From assembly GCA_022225965.2 (NCBI GenBank), contig JAKJXP020000099.1, positions 114,848 to 178,847 of the forward strand: a stretch of 64,000 bases of DNA, given 5' to 3'. Below the pieces are notes generated by a model, which was given only the letters and a program-made list of their open reading frames with translations, was not told the DNA's origin and ran no database searches. The position numbers were made by a program, and so were the translations under genes. This document shows, piece after piece, positions 42,200-53,000 of the stretch. The first letter of the stretch is position 1. Each line of letters starts with the position of its first letter. This stretch comes from Diatrype stigma. Lineage: Eukaryota > Ascomycota > Sordariomycetes > Xylariales > Diatrypaceae.

Positions 42200-42924
42200 T
42201 CCAAGCTCTCCTATTGTAGCCCCTATATCGCGATAGGTATCTGTATAGTAACGGCGATGTTGCGGAATATTTATTTGAAGGAACTGGCATAGGACAAGAA
42301 TAATAAGAAAGAGGATAACATTTGATAAATATTTCTTGCGGTCGACGATGCAACCGTAACGATTCAGAATACAATGTGACCACTACAGTGAGATCGGTGT
42401 TACTGAAGCCTCTTCACCCGCGCACCCGCGTTGAAATTTGTTCCGAATACCTACGTCGCTTTAGTTCTTGAAAGAAGAACAGGTTCAAGCCCCGCTCAAA
42501 GAACCGTGCAGCTCTACATTTGGAATAAATGGAACAGACACCCGTATAAGACGATTCGAGGTGTCGCACTGCCCTACCCCACCCTGCACTACCCCACGTA
42601 CCTAGTCAGGGGTTCGCGATAGCTGCAGAACCTCACGCTGCTCATTGCCTAACTTTCCTTCCACTATTGTATTTATATAGATGCATCATACGTTGGAGGG
42701 TTATATAATTCGCCATATATGCCCGGGACAGTCATCCGATCGACTTACAGCCTTGCTAGGCACGCTAGCACCTCGGGAGGCTCCCGGAGCACACATCTTA
42801 CTGAATTTCTTAAAATCATGGAAGCCCTCCCGTTTCCTCAGGTTGAATCTTTCTCATCATCATCGAACCCCCGGAAAACACCGAGTCCAAAGTACGAGCG
42901 CAACCAAGATTGTACGACTGAATC

Positions 42925-44142
42925 ATGATCAGCCGGCCTCAGGTAACATGGACTGTTGCTGCCTGTATTCTTTTCCCCGTCAGCACTTGTGCCGTCGTTT
43001 TGCGTATTATAGCAACTCGTCATCGAGGTACAGGCTTCAAGCCTCGTGATTACCTTGTTTTTATCTGCTATATATGTCAAATTATATCTATGATACATTT
43101 GTCAATTGGTATGTAAAAGCTGCCTTCCCACGATATCAAAGTTTTGTGCCCGAAGTAACTGGTATAGGTGTAACACTTGGGGGATATGGCTACCATTTGG
43201 AGGAACTGCCCGTAGACCGTGCCGTCGTCTCATTGAAAGTCAGTTGCACCTTGTCACTTAAATCTCCAAATCATATGAAAAGCTGACTCGCCCTCCTCTA
43301 GACGTATTTCTCTCAAGAGTTCTTTTGGGCAACAGGCACATTAGCATTCCGGCTCTCTATACTCCTCTTATATCTAGAGATCTTTCAATTCACTGGCTTT
43401 CGCTGGGTAGTGATAGGCACCGGCACTGTAGTGGTTCTATGGTGGGTCGCTTTGATCATCGCGATATGCACATTGTGTCGCCCTACTGCGTACAATTGGG
43501 ACAGGACGATAGATGGGACGTGTGGCAATATAGGTGTAGTTAATATGTTCACCGCGGCATGGAACATGGCGCTCGACATCTGGGTCGTGTTCGTTCCGCT
43601 GCCCAGAATCTGGAAGCTCCAGCTTTCCGAGTCGAAGAAATGGACCCTTACTGCATCTTTCGCCCTTGGACTTTGGTGAGTCAACTAAATCCACCTTTCT
43701 GGATGACGCGTGCTCTGACATCAGGCTACGTAGCACTGCCGGCATCAACCTCGCTAGGTTAATCCAAAATGCCCACTGCCCAGCTTCCGATGTCACGTTC
43801 TGCGCCCTTGACAGCTGTATCTTTGTAGTCGCGGAGTTAGCCGGTGGCGTTCTCGTCGCTACCGTGCCCACGCTTGGTCCATTTCTCACCAGAAAAGGGG
43901 GAGAGTCAAACAAGAGCCCCTACAAGGAACGTGGAGCCGTACGGACCATCGGGTCAATACCTCTGAGACCAACAAGAAGGAAGTTATCTACACACAGTAG
44001 TTCTTTGTTCTCTCAGGCTCGCAGCAATTGGCAGGAAGAGGAGGATTCGGGTGAACTGGTCATGAGAGGAGCCTCCATGGGACACGAGGCAGAGTCTGGG
44101 ACGTTAGACATCATTGGAGAGTCTAGGGAGGCTGCTTGCTAG
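42925..44142 (+). CDS. Rhodopsin-like integral membrane protein 2
   Basis: Second seven-helix protein of the fungal rhodopsin-domain family, 348 aa. Exons: 42925-43108, 43168-43238, 43302-43675 and 43725-44142, all with GT-AG introns. Joins give LSIGVTLGGYGYHLEELPVDRAV and VVSLKTYFSQEFFWATG. Landmarks include a first helix ending in VVLRIIATRHRG with FKPRDYLVFICYI, LSILLLYLEIF, the CRPTAYNWDRTIDGTCGN loop, the NMFTAAWNMALDIWVVFVPLPRIWKL helix, and SKKWTLTASFALGLW. The charged C-terminal tail contains basic and Ser-rich segments. Family members are thought to be surface sensors. It is unlike rhodopsin-like protein 1 in length of loops, so the two are paralogues rather than a recent duplicate. 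Confidence 0.87.
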
Positions 44143-45616
44143 GCTTCGACTACGTAGCATTTGTGTTTGTAGTCTGATAATAGTAATTCACCGCCAACAT
44201 CCTCCTCCCCTGTCCCCCTTTCTTTTTGATTCCTCACTCCTTTTGGTTTGTTCTCTTATCACCTAAACTACACTTATAATATGATGGATACATTTCCTTC
44301 CTCAGTATTATTGGTGTATTTTTGGTGTATGGTTAAAACTGAATGTCCTGGATATAAAGCAAGATGGAGCGCACCTCCTACGGTACATCAATGAAGGATA
44401 AGATGACGGGTCTAACAATAGGGGTAACTACCAATTGTCAATGTGGAGGTATGCCCTTAGCCACGCATACAATTTGTATAAACGAAAGTGGCATCCTGCC
44501 ATTGTAAGATTCCCTCCTTTCCCTTCTTTTTAATATTGTTAGTCTACGTTATCCCCTAGTGTATAACAAAATGGACCTTCTCTCGAACCAGTGCCATGAT
44601 GGTACATTAGTTTTTCATCCTTCTCAACCTCACTTTCACGCAACATATGCGGCGGCCCGCCCAGGTTGTCAATCCGCTCCACTTCAGCTACGGACCACAC
44701 TCGCTGAAAGGAATGGCATCCACGAGCGTCCCCGTCCTTCCGCCGCGGTGGTGAACTTTTTGGTGATGAGTTTGTCTTTGCCAGGTCAAGAGGTCAATCA
44801 TTACATATCTCTCACATTCAATGCTTCTTGGTACATTCTAAGGAAACTGGTACTCCTTATTATATGATGCTTCTCTGTGAACTACCCTCTATAGAGCATA
44901 ACGGACTGTGTCAGCCTATGTGATAACAATGTGGTGTCAGTGATGCCTCGAATGCCGACCTGTATGGTACATTGTATTGCCAGCAACCTAGATGTACTGA
45001 GTATAACGGCTACTAATTTTCAGATTCCATGTCCTCATGTTCCCTAATGATAGCCAAGGTGGTATACAACATCAGACTGCATGCATATCGCAAACGAAGA
45101 CAACCCCTATTTTGACAGAATTATTGAAACTGATATCATTGGTAAGGTAACCAAAGGCCATACTCGCTTGCGGCAGATCGGGGAGACCTGGAATGCGAAG
45201 CGAGGAGCTTTACGAATAGACGCGGTTCGGAATATATAATATAATTCCCAAACGATGCGTTTATAATAAACCGCAACTATATGTACAATTGGGGGACATT
45301 CGCTCGTAATAACCATGCACTGAAATTTGGCAGAGTATTAGAAGCGCAAGATCAGAATATATATACGAGATTTGAATCAGTTCACGAATTTGCATGGAGA
45401 GGGGCTCGTTAGTCCCCCGTTTCGTATTATACAAACCTCGGTATCACGGTTATGCCTATCCGGTTTCCGTTGAATTTCAGAGTTCTTTAAACACGAGGAA
45501 GTATCATAAGCCTGCTTCAATTGGCTTCACTATAGCTCAGAAAGTGCTCTTACGACCTTCATATGTAATGCTAAAACCGATACCGAGCATAAAGCTTTTA
45601 CTGATATCAATAGACC
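44143..45616. other. Gene-poor flank of the retrotransposon block
   Basis: No recognisable gene. AT content rises toward the element. AATAGGGGTAAC near 44418 and AACCCCTATTTT near 45102 form a loose inverted pair about 690 bp apart. The last five bases (45612-45616, AGACC) are the left target-site copy. Confidence 0.5.
45612..45616. repeat. Target-site duplication AGACC (left), outer element
   Basis: AGACC immediately precedes the left LTR and recurs directly after the right LTR at 63608-63612. A 5-bp duplication is the normal signature of a Ty3/Gypsy integrase. Confidence 0.9.
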
Positions 45617-45943
45617 TGTAACAAGGGCTTGTAAGGCTTGGAACGTATAGAACAAATCAGCTTATAATTTTGTATGGTCTTAAGAAGCGTATTAAAGAGC
45701 TAAGATCTAGGAGACGTCGAAGGGAATTTAACGGAGTATTTATATATAGCAATTTGCAAGTACGTATTAATACGTATTCTTTATTTTTAGTTTCCGCGGC
45801 TTTCGTTGTTATAACCTTAATGATTATATTAAGCAGAAATATATTTTAATATTTTCTATAGCAAGAAATGAAATGCATTCCAATATATCCTATAATTGGT
45901 AATAATTACAGTTATTATTAATCCGGAATGCCCCTGTATAATA
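45617..45943 (-). repeat. Left LTR of outer element (327 bp)
   Basis: Starts TGTAACAAGGGC and ends CCCCTGTATAATA. It aligns without gaps in length to the right LTR, differing almost only by transitions. Its left (outer) end keeps CpA sites that are TpA in the right copy. As the element reads leftward, this is its 3' LTR. Confidence 0.92.
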
Positions 45944-47454
45944 TTATTTTTCCTTTTTTTAAAGCTCGTTTTTAAGTAATAAGGCTTAAGTCGGAAATAA
46001 TATAAAGAACAAAGTTATCGATATCCGTAAATTAATTGGCTTATTTGGGTATTATTAATAAAATAACAAAATAACTTATTTAATATTTTCGTTATCGAAA
46101 TAATTATATAGTTCTTAAATTCAATATTTTTTGGCAGGATAATTTTTTTATTTAATTAAATATTTTACGTATTCTTAAGTTTTTAAGGAATTCATTATTT
46201 TGTTTATTTGGTATTTATTTGCTTTAATTAATATAGCATTCCGTAAAACCTAATTAAAATTAAGCGGTACTTCATTATTAACGCGATATGGTTTAATAAA
46301 CGATATATAAAACGTATTATAAATTTTTTAATTCTTAAATAACGTAAGTTTAATAGCGATAAAGGAAATTATTTTCTGGATTTTATGTGGTTTTTATATC
46401 TTTTTATTTAACTTTTTAACGGGGCATTTCGTTTTGATATTCTTATTATTAAGCATAACTAATTGTTTTTCCTTTAAAAAAAATACCTTTTTTCGTTTTT
46501 TATCGGCCCAATGTTTTATTTTTTTTCTGCTTTTCTTTAAATGTTTTTAAGCGTTTTTATGTATTTAAATTATTTAATATACGTATATTTAATTATTTAG
46601 GTTACGAAAAAAATTAAGCGATGGGTTATATGTTATAAGGTAATAGCTATAATTGGCGTAAAAAAAAGTTATATACGTAAAAGTTAATTTGGTATTGTTA
46701 TATATAAATTCGGCCGTAAGCAGTAAATTTTTCTAATTGGACATTTCGTAATTAATAAAAGTTATAAAATAAACTTTAAGGGTTTAATTTAATTTTTTAA
46801 TTTAATTATTCGTTTATAAGTAAAAGGCTATATTTATACGTAACTTGATTTTTATTAATTTAAGAAAGTTGCATTAAAAATATGCAATAAATTTAAAATC
46901 CTTATTCGAAATAATATCGAAAGGTATTTTATATAATTTCTAATAGGATCTTATAAAAATTTTAATAAAGTTTGCGGTAATCTTTTCTTTTATTTTAAAA
47001 GATATAAAATAAACTATTTTAATAAAGGGATTTATTATGATTCATATTAAGTTGCATTTATTAAAAAAGAAAAAGTTAATAATAAAATTTATTACGATCG
47101 TATATTATGGATAATAATATAATTCCATGGGTTATAAAGGATTATAAAATGCGTATTTAAGAATTTTGTTTTATTAATAATCATAATAGCCGTTAATAAA
47201 CTTTTAAACTAATAATTTTAAATTTAGCCATTAAAAGTTCCGAATAATAAGTTTTAACGTTTTATTTATACCCATATATTTTGCGATTAAAATATTATAT
47301 TCGGATTTTATAATCTTTTATTGAAATTCGAAAGGGACCTAAAGTTTTTCCTTGCGATATAATAATTCGTTTTTAATTTTAATGTTTTTATTTAATAATG
47401 CCATTTTTTTCATATACATGGGATCCTTTTTGGTTAAAAATTTGATTTTGTTTA
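45944..47454 (-). pseudogene. Outer element: integrase region (relic)
   Basis: Minus-strand frame fragments at about 47230-47380 read LLYRKGKL, then AKYMGINKTLKLIIRNF, matching the zinc-binding N-terminus of Gypsy integrase (usual form H-x-G-x-x-KT-x-x-x-I-x-R-x-F). The expected His is Tyr here, as a CAT-to-TAT change would give. The integrase core that should follow to the left is too degraded to read. It joins the RNase H side at 58051 once the inner element is removed. Confidence 0.75.
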
Positions 47455-47459
47455 TAAAT
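47455..47459. repeat. Target-site duplication TAAAT (left), inner element
   Basis: TAAAT lies directly before the inner left LTR and again directly after the inner right LTR (58046-58050). Its AT-only composition lowers its weight, but it agrees with the LTR ends. Confidence 0.75.
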
Positions 47460-47719
47460 TGTTATGGACGTTCCGAATTCCTTACTTTTAGCTAGGAATG
47501 CCGGCGGCGTCGATAACGTCGATTATATATAAGGGCACAGTACCGTTATATAATGTTTAGTATTATTTATTATTAATATAGGAATAAAGTTATGAAATAA
47601 TAAAAGCATAAATTATTATGGAATATTAGGAACTTTAAGAACTTTTATATAATCCTTAGCAATATTAAATAAAAATACGTAATATTAAATAATTCTAGGA
47701 ATTACTGTATTACGTAATA
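47460..47719 (-). repeat. Left LTR of inner element (260 bp)
   Basis: Starts TGTTATGGACGTTCC and contains the strongly conserved GCCGGCGGCGTCGATAACGT block and CTGTATTACGTAATA at its end. It matches 57786-58045 across its full length with mostly transition differences. Confidence 0.88.
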
Positions 47720-50700
47720 TATGCCCTTTTACGAAATGCCATTTACGTTTTTTTAATGGATAATATTTAATATACATAAAAAATACGTAATACTTTTAGC
47801 TTTTATAAATTAAAAGGTAATATTCGATTATTTAATAATTTAACCGCATAATTAAAACTAAGAATTTAATCGTATATAAACTTAATTCTTATATTAAGGT
47901 ATTTCGCTTTGCTTATTACGTACGAAAGCCTTAATATTATTTATGTCGTATTATTTATTCGATTTTTTATTTTAAAAGCCATTAGCAATTCCGAATATTT
48001 TTATATTCCGTCCATTTATTTATTCGGTTTGTCCGATAATATATAGTATTAATGGCTTAAATTAATTTCCGCGAAATATTCGGTAAGAATTTCGGTAGTC
48101 CATGGTTCGTATACGTTTATCGTAATTATTAAAGTTTAATTCGGAATCGCGGAATTCGGTTTTAGGATTAAAGGTACATAAAAGCCGGCTTACGAACGAA
48201 ATACCAAAAAAGGGCCGGCTCGTAGGAATAGTTTTTTCGGATATTTCTTTTCGAAACTACGGAATACGTATCCAATAAAAAGCAGCGTCGTTAAAAGCCA
48301 TGATTTTTGCGTTACCCTTATATATGGTTCGTATGTATTCGGTAATATAATTAACGATTCGTATTTGCCGCTAATTAATATTGCCTTACGTTATTATTTA
48401 TAATGCTTCGTTTTTATTTATGGCGAAAATCGCATTCGGCATTTTTTTATTGGTAAACCGAAGCATTATTTTCATAAATATGGCCAAAACGGCATTTAAT
48501 CGCTGGATAATAATAATTTTTATAATAATAATTTGCTATATTTAAATGCCGTCGAATTAGCGAATATTAATAGCGACTATTAAGAATACCTAAATAATAT
48601 TCGGGAAAATTCCTAAACGGTAAACTAATAAAAACAAGTTATTAATAAATAACATTACGGTACCGATTAAATTAAATTCGTACGGAAAATTAAGGTTTGG
48701 TCGGCGCTAAATACCGCCGGCGGATATATTTAACGATATCGTTAAGCCGTTAAATAATAAGCATCCGTAAAAGCCGCTAAAAAGCAGCTGGCTATATAAA
48801 CCGTTTGGAAGCAATTTTTTTTATAAGCCATTCGGGAAAACTTTTTCCGATAATTCATTTTAATTTATTTTCTTTTATAAATTATTAAGGAGCAGCCTTT
48901 TATATAAGGCATTCGTAAGGATTTTTGTTTTTAATGGTTGCGGTATTCGTAAATTATCTTTATTTTCGATAATAATCGGGGCCTATTATTAAGCCAATTA
49001 AAACGGGCGTTATTGTTAATTCCGTTAAAAAAGCGCGTTAAAAGGCGCTTAAAAGCTAAGAATTGCCCGTAAGTTTCGTTCGTAATTATTATTTAAGTAA
49101 TACGGATAATTGCTTAAATAATAACGAATATTATTCCGGATATTATTACGGCTAGGACCCGCTTTTATCCATTTTATTAGTTGCTTTCGAATACGACTTC
49201 CGATTATTAAGATGTTTTCGGAATATATTTTAAATAGTTCCTTTTATAAATATTCGAAAATCTTTATTATTACCGTAATTTCGATATTTCGGAAAGCCGT
49301 TAAAAAGCGGCTAGCCATTTTAAACGGCGGCGGGATATGTATTATTATATTTGCTTAAAATGCTCGTAATTAATGGATAATAATTGGGGAATTTTATGTA
49401 ATAAAAGGGCTAATAAATACTGCCGGAAATTAAGTATTAGGTATATTATATATTATATTAAGGCAAATATATAAATAAGTAATTCCTATTATTTTAAGTA
49501 ATTAATAAATAAATTAATAATTTTTTAATAGCAATTATTAATATTGCTAATTATTTTTATATAATGAATAAGTTATATTATATTAAAAAGGAATATTAAT
49601 AAATGCTAAGAAATCGAAATAAAATGGAAAATAATTAGTTAAGTTATTAAATTAATATTACAAAAAAAAGGAAAATTATTAAAATATATTGCAAATTATT
49701 GAAATCCCTTTATGCGCCTTTTTGTATTAATAAGGTCGTTTTTGTTATTTATATTATTTGCTTTAAGGGAAATTTTTGCATTATTAAGTTTATTAATTAA
49801 TTCGTATAAATATAAGTAATATATAAATAATAAGTTAAAAATTTAAATAATTAAAAAAAAACGATATAATTGTTTTTTCGGCATTATTGCCGCTTGCTTT
49901 TGCTTATAAAAGCTTTCGTTTGTTTTAATTATTAGCGATTCGTTAATTAAAACGATTGCTTTTGTTTTATTATAAGTCCTTATTTATCCGGATCTTTTTT
50001 TCGGGTTTTATCCGAATTTTTCGTAATTAATTTAAAGGATTAAACAAAAAGCTTTAATCGCTTTCGGTTATACCTTTTTTCTTTTGGTATAATAATAATA
50101 AATGGCGGTTTTCGTATTGGCACCGGAAATTCGTAAAGTTTTTAATTTATGGGTACGTCGAATTTTAAAATATATTCCATTTTTTTATTACATTTTTGTA
50201 TTCTTTTTTTAGTTATATCGATTAAATTTTATCGTAAATACCATTTGTTATATGCGGCGTTAAAACTTATTTATTGTATTAAATATTTAATTTTTTTTCG
50301 AATTATTCGTTTATTTAGTAGCCTTTTTATTTCGAAGTATTTATAGGATTCCTTAAAGATTTTCTTATTTTCTTTAATTTTTATAGCCAATTTTTTGCGT
50401 AATAATGTCGAAATTCGTTAATACGGATTATTTCCTGGCGCAATTGCCGGTTTTAAATAAATTATTAACATTATCGGATATATATTTTAGGCCTTATTAA
50501 AATTTAATTCGTAAGTTAAATTATTTATTTTACGTATTACTTTAAAAAGGTTTACGAATCGAAGGGTTATTTTTTTATTGGGAATATATAATAATAAGTA
50601 CTTTTTATATAAAAACATTTTAACCTATAATTCCTTTTCGAATATTACCGGCTTATACCTGGCGTTATATCTTTAAGTTATGGCATGGATTACTAGCGAT

Positions 50701-52599
50701 TTCGTAATTTATGCCGCTTTTTGGAATATCGCAATTATTAATTAATTAATAAGCCGCTGTAATAATGGTTTTTCCAAGTATATTCGGGTATTTATAAAAT
50801 ATTCGTTAAATAAGTATTTAATTCTTATTAACTTCTTATTATTAAGTACCGTTATAAGCTATAATATGGCTTTTATTTATAACTTTTTAAAATACATTTA
50901 ATTTCAATACCGGAATGCCGTTTTTATCGTTTAATTTTTACGTTTAAATAAATCATTTATTTATAAATAATAAGTTATTATATATCGCTAATATATTTTC
51001 ATTATTAACCACATTTTGTATCATATTTCTTATATAAACTTTATATCCTTATTCGTAATAATCATTTTTGGAATTTCTTAATTATTTATTAATAGTTGCC
51101 GATTAATTATAAATTCTTAATTTTTACCGGAATATTATAAATGCCTTAAAACGATTAGGATTATTTTAAATGCTTTATTCGTAATTATTATAAATGCATC
51201 GAATAAATTAAATCCGAAAATTAATTATTTTATATAAACAGATTTTATTAATGGCATAACCGTAACGATATTTAGCGTAACCGTATAAAACGGAACTAAA
51301 AATGCTTGAATTAATTATAACTTTTTATACGGCTAATGGCGTAATGTTCGAATATTGTTGCATATTAGGCAATACTTTATATATTTTTCTATATTTTTTT
51401 ACGCTTATAAAATGCAATACGATAATATAAATTCCTTTTACGTTATTATAATGCCTTAATAAAAACGTTTATCGTGGCATTTTTTTAATACTTTTTGTTT
51501 ATATATATGGAATATATATAAGCGCTTATTTAATAGCGGGCTTTTAAAATATAACAGCCCATTTTTGTTAAAACGAAACGTTGCGTTTTTTGTCGGCTAA
51601 TTGTTATTACGCAGCTTTTTTAGGTTTTTTACGACCTTACGTTATTATTTCCGATTATCGACTTTATATTTTTCGCGCATTTATTTCTTAAAATCCTTAA
51701 TAAAGCCTATTATGTTTATTTAGCTTTTATTTTTGGGAATCTTTTTTATTAGCAAGTCCTTAATTAAAAATATCGTATTTAAGGTATTTTTTTTTAAAAG
51801 GGCATTATTATCGCGAATCGGTAGTCGTAATAACGTATTTAGCATTATATTAAAGTTTTTAAATATATATATTACCGATAGCGAATATTTCCTTAAGAAT
51901 ATTAAGGCCGCTTATAGCCGATAATTAGTTTTCGTAACGTCTTGGATTTCTAGATTTTTCTTTTCGATAATGCTTTTGGTAATATTGTAATTAATAAGTA
52001 TCATTACCGAAAGCTTTTCCGTAAACCTAATATATATTCGCAATTTCTTAATTGCCCATATTAAGCATGTTATTTTTAATTTTATAAATTAATATGCCTT
52101 TTTCGTTTGGCTAATGCATTTATTTAAGTATAATATAAAGCGTATAGCTATTTTGGATATTTAATTTTTTCCGTTCCAAGAATATCCCGGAATTATATGG
52201 AACAGCATTATTTCGAAGCCATTTTTGGATGCATTTAATTAAATAAACGCCTATATAATCGGATCGAAATAAGTTAAGGTAATTTTCTTAAGTAATATAT
52301 TCTTAATGCGTTAAAACGATTTTAATTTTTTGTTTTTTAATTAAAAACTGGTATTATAAATATAAACCTTACGTTATTGCTTATTAAAAATTTTGCCTTA
52401 ATTCCGGCCTTATTTTAATAGTTAAGTCTTAAATTGCTTAAAGGATTTATTATAATGGACATAATTTTTTATTAAATGCCTTAATTAATTTATAAATCCA
52501 ATTTAATATTTCAAGTTATTAAGATTCGTAAAGGGCTTTATACGACAAATGGCCTTTAGTTTTTCCTTTGTTATTTATAATTCAAAACCGTTTATTTAA
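47720..52599. pseudogene. Inner element: RIP-degraded 3' half
   Basis: The part of the inner element downstream of its reverse transcriptase. Integrase should lie here, but no motif survives clearly. About 48.1-49.4 kb retains more GC, with short GCCG-rich islands. No open frame of convincing protein quality is present. Confidence 0.5.
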
Positions 52600-53000
52600 A
52601 AGTTTAGCAATTATATTAACGGATATTTTATAAAGAACCTCTTAAAAAAAAATAACAATCCAATATTTTTAAATGTTATAAATATTTAATTTAAATATTT
52701 TAAATGCTTTTTTTAATTATTAAAAAATATTATAATATCGTTAATATAAATTATTAAGCAATATTTATAAAGCCTTAGGATTCGATTAATTTATCGTTAC
52801 ATAAACGGAAATAAATTTTTAAAGCTTATAAGTAATACATTTAGGCGTTTTAATTTTTTATAATTAACGATAATAAAAATATTTCGAAATCCTTTTTGTA
52901 TTAAGAATTAATAAAAGAATTTTTTAATATTTATTATAATAATAAATTTCTTTCCGTATAATTTCGCCGTTATTTCGTATTATTTAAATAATGGATATAC
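52600..53000 (-). pseudogene. Inner element: reverse transcriptase relic
   Basis: Minus-strand translation, ignoring stops, gives YKKLKRLNVLLISFKN, then RQINRILRLYKY, then IIYINDIIIFFNN and KKHLKYL. This is the fungal Gypsy RT pattern with RQIDRILR and YxDDIVIFS. Asp-to-Asn in YIND fits a G-to-A change. Several stops interrupt it. Confidence 0.78.

Larger units (their letters stand above)
41226..42924. other. Spacer with a P450 relic and an unassigned open frame
   Basis: Contains the minus-strand P450 relic (41375-41613, separate entry) and an unassigned plus-strand open frame (41675-42199, separate entry). TAGCCCCTAT-like motifs occur at 41763 and 42217. The remainder, with the promoter of the second rhodopsin-like gene, shows nothing recognisable. 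Confidence 0.5.

Noticed and set aside
48090..49400. Repeated short GCCG/CGGC islands as a possible CRISPR-like or structured array
   Set aside because: Spacing and sequence are irregular; they are better explained as CpG/CpC sites left after CpA-directed mutation.
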